A stretch of 34,754 nt of DNA from Methylobacterium oxalidis (lineage in GTDB: Bacteria; Pseudomonadota; Alphaproteobacteria; Rhizobiales; Beijerinckiaceae). Shown here one piece after another: positions 18,224 to 24,730 of the stretch (position 1 is its first letter; every line of letters starts with the position of its first letter). Location of the stretch: positions 1 through 34,754 of the forward strand of contig NZ_BJZU01000069.1 of NCBI RefSeq assembly GCF_007992195.1. The letters run 5' to 3'. The position numbers and the translations under genes were made by a program. A model generated the notes under the pieces. The model was not told the DNA's origin, ran no database searches, and saw nothing but the letters and a program-made list of their open reading frames with translations.

Positions 18224-18472
18224 CTAGGGGCGGCGGGCCGGGGCGGGCGCGGTGAGCCGGTCGATCGCCTCGATGACCGCCTGCCGGTGGCCGCGCATGC
18301 GCTGCAGGTCGTCCTCCAGGCTCCGCAGCATGTCGGTGGCAGTCGACGTCCTCTGGCCGAGGGCGCTGACCCGCGCCACGAGGAGCTTCTGGGCCGCGAC
18401 GCGCGCCTCGCCCTCGGCGATGTGCCGCTCCGTGAGAGCCAGTTGTTCACGCTCTTGCTGAAGGTCGGCCAT
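18224..18472 (-). CDS. Small coiled-coil protein, 82 residues
   Basis: I do not recognise a family. It is almost entirely charged helix (ADLQQEREQLALTERHIAEG, then LRSLEDDLQRMRGHRQAVIEA), suggesting a coiled coil, with an Ala/Pro-rich tail and no signal or membrane segment. The ATG at 18472 has AAAGG about 13 nt upstream; a GTG four codons earlier is possible. Upstream, 18536-18545 is a perfect palindrome GTTCGCGAAC, a possible operator in the 247-bp region before the PiT remnant. Confidence 0.55.
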   Translation of the reverse strand: MADLQQEREQLALTERHIAEGEARVAAQKLLVARVSALGQRTSTATDMLRSLEDDLQRMRGHRQAVIEAIDRLTAPAPARRP

Positions 18473-18719
18473 GGTATGATCCACACCTTTGCCAGCTCGA
18501 TGATCGGATCAGAACGCTCTCGCTGGTTCGCGAACACCGGCAAGTTGATTGGCGAAGTCTTCCTGCGTCAAGCGCCCCCTTGCGGCCCGGCGCGGGAAGC
18601 GCCCCCGCCGTCGCGCGGCCGCGCTCCGGGAGCCTCCCGCCGCGTCATGAAACCGTCGTTCGACTCTGCACAGGGTCGCTGCGTGCGGATGCGCCCTCTC
18701 ATCCGCCGGAGCGTAGCCG

Positions 18720-19238
18720 ATGTCGAGTTCGCCCGCCCACGGCCTGACGACGCCGGGACTGACGCAGCCGCGGATGGCCGGGCCGCGCGGCCGGCCCAAC
18801 CTCGACGGCGGGCACCCGATCCTCGCCCTCGTCCTGTTCATGGGCGTGGTCGCCGCGGCGCTCCTCTGCGCCGGCTGCAGCATCTGCGCCGACGTCGAGG
18901 CGACCGGCGCCCGGGTGACGACCTGCCTGCCCTGCGTCCTGCCGTTCGTGGCGCTGATCATCGCGCTGGGCCGCGCGTTCGTGAACGGCTTCCACGACAC
19001 CGCGAACGCGGTCGCGATCGTGATCGACACGCACCCGCTGCGCGCGAACGTCGCCGTGGCCCGGTCCGGCTTCCTCGACGTCCCGGGCGTGCTCCTGGCC
19101 TCGGGCGTGGCCGGCACGAAGGCGGCCAACCGCACCGGCCTGCAGCTCTCGACGCTGCGCAACCTCGCCATGGCCCGGGTGCTGACGCTGCCCGCCGCCA
19201 TGGTGCCGTCGGGCGTCCTCTTCTCCCGCCTGTTCTGA
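18720..19238 (+). pseudogene. PiT inorganic phosphate permease remnant with large internal deletion
   Basis: The 172-residue frame joins the two ends of a PiT phosphate transporter, a family normally near 500 residues. Residues 27-130 match the N-terminal part, including the signature FVNGFHDTANAVA (88-99). Residues 131-172 match the extreme C-terminus (GTKAANRTGLQ, STLRNLAMARVLTLPAA). About 300 or more central residues are missing, with the join near 19110. The fusion is in frame and has a GGAG ribosome site, so it may be expressed. However, charged residues stand where relatives have hydrophobic or aromatic ones (ALGRAFVNG, VAVARSGFLD), which suggests relaxed selection. It cannot form the duplicated transport fold. 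A reused small membrane protein is the alternative. Confidence 0.8.
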
Positions 19239-19267
19239 GCCTGATCCCGGTGTCGGAGGCGGCGGCC

Positions 19268-20290
19268 ATGGGGCGCCTTCTGAGCGAGGAGCCCGCCCTG
19301 CCGGGCCTCCTCTGGGCGATGCGCTTCGACGAGGCGGGCTGCGGCCACCTCCTCGCGCACGGCGAGCCCGTGCCGACCCTCGGCACCTTCGGCGAGGGTT
19401 TCCTCTGGCTGCACTTCAACCTGAACGACACGCGCGTCGCCGAACTCGCCGCCGAGGGCCGCCTCGGGCCCGCCCGCCTCGTCGAGGCCGTCTTCGCGAG
19501 CGATCCGCACCAGCGCATCGCCGTGGAGGCGCACCACATCGGCGGCGTCGTGGCCGACCTCGTGCGCGAGCGCGACGCGGGCGTGCGCACGGAGCCCGGC
19601 GGGCGCCTGCACTTCGTGCTCGGCGCGAACCACCTCGTGAGCGGGCGCCGCCACCCGGTGATGGGGCCCGAGCTCGCCCGGAGCGACGCCGCGGACGGCC
19701 GCAGCATCGCCGCGCCCGCCGGCATCCTGGAGATCCTCGTCGGCCACGTCGTCACCGCCATGGCGGCGGCCGGCGGCCGGCTCGGGGACGAGCTCGACGG
19801 GATCGAGGACCACATCCTCGACGAGCGGGCCCGCGGCGAGCGCCGGCGGCTCGGGCCGATCCGGCGCGAGGCGGTCCGGCTGCACCGGCAGCTCCTCGGC
19901 CTGCGCGCCGTGTTCCACCGCCTCGAGGAGGCGGGCGACGAGGTGGAGCTGCCCGCAGCCACCCTGGCCACCGCCGCCCGGATCGCGCAGCGCCTCGACG
20001 CCCTCGACCGGGACATGGTGGTGCTCGCCGAGCGCAGCCGCCTGCTGCAGGAGGAGCTGGCCTCCCAGCTCGCCCAGCAATCGACCCGTCAGCTCTACAC
20101 GCTGTCGATCCTGACCGCCCTGTTCCTGCCGCCGACCCTCGTCACCGGCCTGTTCGGCATGAACACCAAGGGGCTGCCGCTCGCCGAGTTCGAGAACGGC
20201 TCGACGCTGGCGATCGGGCTCGCGGTCCTGTCGGCGGCGGCGGCCTTCGTCCTGATCCGCACCCTCGGCATCCGCCCGCCGCGGGACTGA
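19268..20290 (+). CDS. zntB: ZntB/CorA family divalent cation transporter
   Basis: A 340-residue inner-membrane protein with a large cytoplasmic N-terminal domain, a long helical stretch (about 165-275) and two C-terminal membrane segments. The family motif GMN is at 297-299 (GLFGMNTKGLP), after TM1 (LSILTALFLPPTLVTGLFG) and before TM2 (LAIGLAVLSAAAAFVLI). The N-terminal pattern WLHFNLND resembles ZntB, which moves Zn2+, more than CorA. The ATG at 19268 has GGAGG at ideal distance, so it is preferred to the GTG at 19250. It starts 29 nt after the PiT remnant and may share its transcript. Confidence 0.88.
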   Translation: MGRLLSEEPALPGLLWAMRFDEAGCGHLLAHGEPVPTLGTFGEGFLWLHFNLNDTRVAELAAEGRLGPARLVEAVFASDPHQRIAVEAHHIGGVVADLVRERDAGVRTEPGGRLHFVLGANHLVSGRRHPVMGPELARSDAADGRSIAAPAGILEILVGHVVTAMAAAGGRLGDELDGIEDHILDERARGERRRLGPIRREAVRLHRQLLGLRAVFHRLEEAGDEVELPAATLATAARIAQRLDALDRDMVVLAERSRLLQEELASQLAQQSTRQLYTLSILTALFLPPTLVTGLFGMNTKGLPLAEFENGSTLAIGLAVLSAAAAFVLIRTLGIRPPRD

Positions 20291-20294
20291 GACG

Positions 20295-20310
20295 GGCGCG
20301 GCTCCGCGCC
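20295..20310. terminator. Short hairpin between convergent zntB and ppk2
   Basis: GGCGCG and CGCGCC around GCTC form a compact symmetrical hairpin 5 nt after the zntB stop and about 30 nt from the ppk2 stop. There is no T tract on either side. It may serve both convergent genes. Confidence 0.35.
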
Positions 20311-20339
20311 GGGACCGCGCCCCGGACAAGGGCTGGACC

Positions 20340-21266
20340 TCAGTAGATCGCGGGCACGTGCATCTCGGGCGGGATCGGGGCGCGCTCGTAATCGGCGTGG
20401 CGGACGCGGTCCGGCAGGTGGACGGCCGGGCGCGGCACCTCGGCGTAGGGGATCTGCGTGAGGAAGTGGCCGATGCAGTTGAGGCGGGCCCGCTTCTTGT
20501 CGTCGGCCGCCACGACCCACCAGGGCGCCTCCGGGATGTGGGTGCGCGCCAGCATGTCCTCCTTGGCGCGGGTGTAGTCCTCCCAGCGCCTGCGGGATTC
20601 CACGTCCATCGGCGAGAGCTTCCACTGCTTGAGCGGATCGTCGATCCGCATCCGGAAGCGGAAGGCCTGCTCGGCGTCGGTGATCGAGAACCAGTACTTC
20701 ACCAGCACGATGCCGGAGCGCACCAGCATGCGCTCGAACGCGGGCACCGAGCGGAAGAACTCCTCGACGTCCGCCTCCGTGCAGAAGCCCATCACCCGCT
20801 CGACGCCCGCCCGGTTGTACCAGGAGCGGTCGAACAGCACGATCTCGCCGCCCGCCGGCAGGTGGGAGACGTAGCGCTGGAAGTACCACTGCGTGCGCTC
20901 GCGCTCGCTCGGGGCGGGCAGGGCGGCCACGCGGCAGACGCGCGGGTTGAGCCGCTGCGTGATCCGCTTGATGACGCCGCCCTTGCCGGCCGAGTGGCGT
21001 CCCTCGAACACGACGACGACCCGCAGCTTCTGGGTCTGCACCCAGTCCTGCAGGCGCACCAGCTCGTGCTGCAGGCGCAGGAGCTCGCGGAAGTAGAGGC
21101 GGCGGTCGAGGTCCGCGCCGTCGCGGTCCGAGGCGGCGGCCGGGTCGAGATGGTCGAGCCGCTCGTCCTCGAGCTCCATCTCCAGCTCCTCGTCGAGGCT
21201 GTCGAGGAGCTCGCGGCGGACGGCGTCGACCGAGGCCGCGTTCGTCGGATCGTGATCGTCCATCAT
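20340..21266 (-). CDS. ppk2: Polyphosphate kinase 2
   Basis: A 308-residue class I-type PPK2, which transfers phosphate between polyphosphate and nucleoside di- or triphosphates. It has an acidic N-terminal extension, Walker A EGRHSAGKGG (88-97), Walker B LFDRSWYNRAGVE (D146) and FSITDAEQAFRFRMR with the basic lid WKLSPMDVESRRRWEDYTRA. The Walker A motif has His-Ser (91-92) where relatives usually read Asp-Ala (GRDAAGKGG). Everything else is well kept, so it is probably active, but the change deserves a test. It ends head-on to zntB and follows the CYTH gene at 99 bp on the same strand. Confidence 0.93.
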   Translation of the reverse strand: MMDDHDPTNAASVDAVRRELLDSLDEELEMELEDERLDHLDPAAASDRDGADLDRRLYFRELLRLQHELVRLQDWVQTQKLRVVVVFEGRHSAGKGGVIKRITQRLNPRVCRVAALPAPSERERTQWYFQRYVSHLPAGGEIVLFDRSWYNRAGVERVMGFCTEADVEEFFRSVPAFERMLVRSGIVLVKYWFSITDAEQAFRFRMRIDDPLKQWKLSPMDVESRRRWEDYTRAKEDMLARTHIPEAPWWVVAADDKKRARLNCIGHFLTQIPYAEVPRPAVHLPDRVRHADYERAPIPPEMHVPAIY

Positions 21267-21365
21267 CGCTCGAGTCCCGGAGATCGTCGACGCGTTGAAG
21301 CAGAGATCTGTGACGCCCCGACGAAGCCGCCGGGCTTCCGATCCGCCCGGCCCGACGGGCGGCGC

Positions 21366-21842
21366 TCAGGCCGCCAGCAGGATCGGCGAGCCGGCCCGCA
21401 GCGCGAGGCGCGAGTTGCGGTAGCGCTCGTCTGTGGTGACCTCGGGCCCCGCCCAGGGCGGCAGGATCACGGCCGCGTCCTCGTGGGTGAGCTCGATCTC
21501 GGCCAGGATCAGGCCGGAGAGGTCGCCCCCGAACACGTCCACCTCCCAGACCGCGCCCGCATGCTCGACACGGTAGCGGGTCTTCGCCAGGCAGCGGTCG
21601 GGCCGCAGGGCCGCGAACATCGCCGCGCCGGTCTCGGGCGAGACCTCGTGCTCGATCTCCTCGCGGCGGGCGCCGCAGCGCGGGCCCTTCCAGGCGAAGA
21701 AGGTCCGGTCGCCCGCCCGGCGCACGCGCACGGTGTTCTCCGCGTCCGTGTAGAGGTAGCCCTGGACGATGCTCAGCCCGAACCGGCAATGCTCCAGCAC
21801 GGCGTGGGTGGCGAGGAACTTGCGCTCGATTTCGACGGCCAT
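21366..21842 (-). CDS. CYTH domain (triphosphate tunnel) protein
   Basis: A 158-residue single CYTH domain with the EIERKF signature at residues 4-9, alternating charged strands (TVRVRRAGDRTFFAWKG, REEIEHEV) and the C-terminal strand LAEIELTHED. Stand-alone CYTH proteins bind triphosphates with Mg2+ or Mn2+ and often act as tripolyphosphatases. That activity fits its position upstream of ppk2 on the same strand, but is inferred. The ATG at 21842 is fixed by the motif; no good ribosome site is visible. It is divergent from the NUDIX gene. Confidence 0.88.
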   Translation of the reverse strand: MAVEIERKFLATHAVLEHCRFGLSIVQGYLYTDAENTVRVRRAGDRTFFAWKGPRCGARREEIEHEVSPETGAAMFAALRPDRCLAKTRYRVEHAGAVWEVDVFGGDLSGLILAEIELTHEDAAVILPPWAGPEVTTDERYRNSRLALRAGSPILLAA

Positions 21843-21968
21843 GCAGGAGCCAGACGCTGTTGCGGGACGGGTTCGGTGCGCCACGGGCGACCTCGACGCA
21901 AGAGCACGCGGATACGGCCCACAGCCGCGGCGAGCGCGCCGATCCCGGCCAAGTGATTGCGCATCCTC

Positions 21969-22000
21969 GCAACCAAGATCAATGCACCGTCTTTGGTTGC
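21969..22000. promoter_or_regulatory. Inverted repeat between CYTH and NUDIX genes
   Basis: GCAACCAA (21969-21976) and TTGGTTGC (21993-22000) are perfect 8-bp arms around 16 nt, in an AT-richer patch of the divergent region. This is a possible operator for either gene. Its position argues for the NUDIX start at 22018 rather than the in-frame ATG at 21982. Confidence 0.4.
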
Positions 22001-22017
22001 ATGGCAGAGCTGCCGAA

Positions 22018-22491
22018 ATGGCGGGCGCGATCGAGGAGGCGGACCTGAAGAGGAAGAGGCGGAGCCCTCGTGTCCAGGTGGCGGCCCTGCCGTTCCGGCT
22101 CGGCGCGGAAGGGCAGCCGGAGTTCCTCCTGGTGACGTCGCGGGAGACGAAGCGCTGGATCATCCCCAAGGGCTGGCCCATGCCGGACCGGAAGGATCAT
22201 CGCGCCGCCGAGCGCGAGGCGTACGAGGAGGCCGGGCTGAAGGGCCGGGTCGGCAAGAAGGCGCTCGGCCAGTACCGGTACGAGAAGCGGATGGGCGACG
22301 GCAGCACGGTGGCCTGCGCGGTCAAGGTGTTCCCGCTGCGGGTGGAGGACGAGCGCAGGCGCTGGCCCGAGCGCAAGCAGCGCCGCCGGCGCTGGTACGC
22401 GCCGGAGGACGCGGCCGCCCTGGTGGCCGAGAGCGACCTGCAGGAACTCCTGCTGGCCTTCGGGGCGCGCACCGCCAAGGAGAGCGTCTGA
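22018..22491 (+). CDS. NUDIX hydrolase, DIPP-like
   Basis: A 157-residue cytoplasmic NUDIX enzyme. WIIPKGWP leads into a box ending REAYEEAGL (residues 52-74). The Glu usual at position 7 of the box is Arg, as in many diphosphoinositol-polyphosphate phosphohydrolase (DIPP)-like members. DIPP enzymes cleave diphosphate groups in inositol pyrophosphates, dinucleoside polyphosphates and, in some cases, polyphosphate. With CYTH and PPK2 next door, a polyphosphate-related role is reasonable but unproven. The alternative ATG at 21982 would add 12 residues. Confidence 0.85.
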   Translation: MAGAIEEADLKRKRRSPRVQVAALPFRLGAEGQPEFLLVTSRETKRWIIPKGWPMPDRKDHRAAEREAYEEAGLKGRVGKKALGQYRYEKRMGDGSTVACAVKVFPLRVEDERRRWPERKQRRRRWYAPEDAAALVAESDLQELLLAFGARTAKESV

Positions 22492-22564
22492 GGGAGATCG
22501 GAATGTCCGGAGGAGACCGGAGTGGAGAGGACTACCTGGCCCTCCTCGCACGCCCGGCCGCTCA

Positions 22565-22582
22565 CCCGGCCCCGTGGCCGGG
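22565..22582. terminator. Hairpin between NUDIX and the next convergent gene
   Basis: Perfect 7-bp stem CCCGGCC / GGCCGGG with a CCGT loop, between convergent stops at 22491 and 22607. No T tract is present, so termination strength is uncertain. Confidence 0.35.
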
Positions 22583-22606
22583 CGCTCCACCGCCCCGAGG
22601 GGCCCG

Positions 22607-22906
22607 TCAGTGCGCCGCCGTCCCGCCCTCCGGCGCACGCTTGCCCTTCTTCCCGCGCAGCTTGGCGGGCCTGACGTCCCGCTCCTCGTCGACGGCGCGC
22701 TCGCCGATGGCGAAGCTGTGGAGGCTCTGCGTCTCCTCCGGGCTCGTGCCGTGGCTCTCGATCAGGGCGTAGAAGGCGGCGCGCACGACCTCCTTCTTGG
22801 TCGCCTCCGGATGCTGCTGCCGGACGGCGGCGAGCAGGTCCTTCGGCTTCATGCCTGAGGTCGCCAGCTTGCGCAGGGTTCCGGCAAGCGCCTCGATCGA
22901 TGCCAT
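22607..22906 (-). CDS. Small hypothetical protein with basic tail, 99 residues
   Basis: I do not recognise a family. The first 55 residues look like a compact helical domain (MASIEALAGTLRKLATSG, KPKDLLAAVRQQHPEATKKE, VVRAAFYALIESHG). The rest is charged and ends in a Lys/Arg-rich stretch (AKLRGKKGKRAPEGG) that could bind nucleic acid. The ATG at 22906 follows GGGAGA. It has no signal peptide. Confidence 0.6.
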   Translation of the reverse strand: MASIEALAGTLRKLATSGMKPKDLLAAVRQQHPEATKKEVVRAAFYALIESHGTSPEETQSLHSFAIGERAVDEERDVRPAKLRGKKGKRAPEGGTAAH

Positions 22907-23209
22907 GTCATGTCTCCCTCGACAGGAAGGCCCCGCATTCACCGGCTCCGGTCGCGGCTCAACTTGTAACACGACATTCGCGTGACAGTGCGGGTCGGTG
23001 ACTTGTGACCCGAACAACACGGAAAGGCATGGGCCGATCGCGTAAGAGGGCGCCAGTTCCTTCCTGAGACCCGGAACCACCTCGCACCCGCCCGGCCACC
23101 CGATCGCCGCGGCGGGTGTCTTCTTTCGTGCGGGACACGGAATCGGCAACCGCGAGAACAATTTCCAGTTGTTCCCTTGCAGGCTCGCCGTCGCGGGCCA
23201 GGAGGGAAC
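22907..23209. promoter_or_regulatory. Divergent intergenic region with two inverted repeats
   Basis: This 303-bp stretch separates two divergent small genes and codes for nothing I can support. It holds CGGGTC / GACCCG (22991-22996 and 23007-23012, 10-nt spacer) and GAACAA / TTGTTC (23156-23161 and 23169-23174, 7-nt spacer). The second lies 35 bp before the start of the small secreted protein and could be an operator or an mRNA hairpin. I see no convincing -35/-10 pair. Confidence 0.35.
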
Positions 23210-23380
23210 ATGAAGAAGCTCGCCATACTCACCACGCTCGCGCTGGTCTTCGCCGGCCCGGTCCTCGCGCAGGGCCGCCCGCCCCAGAGCTCGTCGGGCT
23301 CCAGCGGCAACGCCGAGAGCAACAACCAGCCTCGGTCCAACACCTCGGGCGGCGGCGGGGGCGGCAGCAGCGGTCAGTGA
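23210..23380 (+). CDS. Small secreted Ser/Gly/Asn-rich protein, 56 residues
   Basis: It has a very clear signal peptide (MKKLAILTTLALVFAGPVLA, cleavage before QG) and a strong ribosome site GGAGGGA (23201-23207). The mature part is only about 36 residues of Ser, Gly, Asn, Gln and Pro ending in a poly-Gly run. No Cys or fold motif is seen. It would be exported to the periplasm as an unstructured peptide. Function unknown. Confidence 0.65.
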   Translation: MKKLAILTTLALVFAGPVLAQGRPPQSSSGSSGNAESNNQPRSNTSGGGGGGSSGQ

Positions 23381-23540
23381 CCCTGGCCGCCGCGGCCAGC
23401 CGAGCCGCGCGGACCGCACCGACGCGCCACCATCCCGGGATCGCGCCAGCGGCCCCCGGGATGCATTCCATCGCCGCCGAGACCGGGCCCGCCGGCCCGA
23501 CGCGCCCCAGGTTGCACTCCAGGTCGCGCCTTCCCGCCGA

Positions 23541-23678
23541 TCAGCTCTTCTTGCCGCCCTTCCTGCCGAGCTCCGCCTGGGCGGAGGAGGACTTGCGCGG
23601 GTTCGCCTTGCCCTCGCGGCTCGCCTCGGCGTTGGCCTTCCTCGCCGTCGCGCTGCCGTGACCCTTCTTCTCCGTCAT
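23541..23678 (-). CDS. Small basic protein, 45 residues
   Basis: A highly charged, Lys/Arg/Ser/Ala-rich protein (MTEKKGHGSATARK to AELGRKGGKKS) with no hydrophobic core. The C-terminal AELGRKGGK recalls the KGG motif of small stress-induced bacterial proteins, but one motif is thin evidence. The ATG at 23678 is preceded on its strand by GGAGGCGAGC. It may be an intrinsically disordered nucleic-acid-binding or desiccation-type protein; that is inference. The 160 bp to the preceding gene holds nothing I can name. Confidence 0.5.
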   Translation of the reverse strand: MTEKKGHGSATARKANAEASREGKANPRKSSSAQAELGRKGGKKS

Positions 23679-23769
23679 GCTCGCCTCCGTCCGGACGAAC
23701 GGCAATGCCCGTCCGGGCGAGGCGTTCCGCAGCCCGCGCAGCGGCCTGTGGAGGAGGCGCCCGGCGCGG

Positions 23770-24549
23770 TTACAGCCGGTCCGCCGCGCGGCGGGGGGCA
23801 CCGGCCTGCGCCAGCGCGGGGGCGGACGGCTCGACGTTGTCCGAGGCGTCGAGCACGACGACCTGCGTGTCGACCGGCACACGGCCGTAGAGGTCGATGA
23901 TGTCCTGGTTGAACATCCGGATGCAGCCGGACGAGACGTTGGTCCCGATCGTGCCGGGCTCGGTCGTCCCGTGGATGCGGTAGAGGGTGTCGCGGCCGCC
24001 GTCGAAGAGGTAGAGGGCGCGCGGCCCGAGCGGGTTGCCGGGGCCGCCCGCCATGCCGTTGCGCCAGAGGCCGTTCCGCTCGGGCTCGCGGGCGATCATG
24101 TCGGGCGTCGGCGTCCAGCGCGGCCACTCGGCCTTGCGCCCGACCCGCGCCCGCCCGCTCCAGGCCAGGCCCGCCTTGCCGACCCCGACGCCGTAGCGCA
24201 GGGCGCGGCCGTTCTCGCGCACGAGGTAGAGGAACTTGTTGCCCGGATCGACCACGAGCGTGCCCGGCGGGTCGTTGCGCGGGTAGGCGACCTCCTGCCG
24301 GAAGTAGCGCGGATCGACGCCCGCCACGTCGGTGGCCGGCAGGGAGAAGCGCTCGTCGGGCTGCGCCCCGTACATGGCCGTGAAGGCGGCGTTCGGGGCC
24401 GGCCGGACCGCGCGCGCCTCCGGCTCGACCGCCACGCAGCCGCCCGCGAGGAGCGCCGCTAGGACCGTCACGAGGATCGGCCCGGCCAGGGCCCGCGCAG
24501 CCGACCGGCCGCGGGTGCAGGGGAGGAGCGTCGAACGCGGGAAGAACAT
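23770..24549 (-). CDS. L,D-transpeptidase (YkuD domain), exported
   Basis: A 259-residue envelope enzyme forming L,D cross-links in peptidoglycan or linking proteins to it. The YkuD catalytic motif is complete: H193-G and S207-G-C209-I-R (HGTTEPGTIG, SSGCIRMFNQD). The N-terminus has a hydrophobic export segment (LAGPILVTVLAALLAGGC). C38 could be a lipid-modified Cys, although LAGGC is not an ideal lipobox. The ATG at 24549 (MFFPRSTLLP) was chosen; the open frame extends 23 codons upstream. It lies 181 bp downstream of the PepSY gene and may be separately transcribed. Confidence 0.9.
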   Translation of the reverse strand: MFFPRSTLLPCTRGRSAARALAGPILVTVLAALLAGGCVAVEPEARAVRPAPNAAFTAMYGAQPDERFSLPATDVAGVDPRYFRQEVAYPRNDPPGTLVVDPGNKFLYLVRENGRALRYGVGVGKAGLAWSGRARVGRKAEWPRWTPTPDMIAREPERNGLWRNGMAGGPGNPLGPRALYLFDGGRDTLYRIHGTTEPGTIGTNVSSGCIRMFNQDIIDLYGRVPVDTQVVVLDASDNVEPSAPALAQAGAPRRAADRL

Positions 24550-24617
24550 GACCTGTGGTCTCTGCGGCGCCGGGCAGGCATCGCAGGCCGCGCGCCGGCA
24601 CTCGGTGAGACTGCGCA

Positions 24618-24661
24618 CATGGCGAAGCTCGACATGGCGAAGCTCGACATGGCGAAGCTCG
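24618..24661. repeat. Triple tandem 15-bp repeat
   Basis: CATGGCGAAGCTCGA occurs three times without gaps (starting at 24618, 24633 and 24648, the last copy one base short). It sits between the PepSY and L,D-transpeptidase genes, just upstream of the latter. On the plus strand it would read MAKLD repeated, but the frame that follows has no protein character. It looks like slippage-made sequence and may vary in copy number between strains. Confidence 0.75.
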
Positions 24662-24682
24662 GCCCGCCGGCGCGGCCGAGAG

Positions 24683-24726
24683 GTCCCGCCCCGGCCGGCG
24701 GTCAGCCGCGGGCGCGGGGCGGGGAC
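24683..24726. terminator. Long GC-rich hairpin downstream of the PepSY gene
   Basis: GTCCCGCCCCG (24683-24693) pairs with CGGGGCGGGGAC (24715-24726) with one bulged G. The interior can also pair (GGCGG with CCGC around TCAG). It starts 4 nt after the PepSY stop on the minus strand. No T tract is present, but its place suits a 3'-end element of the receptor-PepSY operon. Confidence 0.4.
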
Positions 24727-24730
24727 GCCC

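Noticed and set aside
22503..22772. Possible gene starting ATGTCCGGAGGAGACC after NUDIX
   Set aside because: Its frame becomes Pro/Ala/Arg-rich and runs antisense through the 99-residue protein gene; no domain.
23688..23740. GGAAC and CGTT on the minus strand before the 45-residue protein, as an EcfG promoter
   Set aside because: Spacing is 22 nt, too long for the 16-18 nt consensus.
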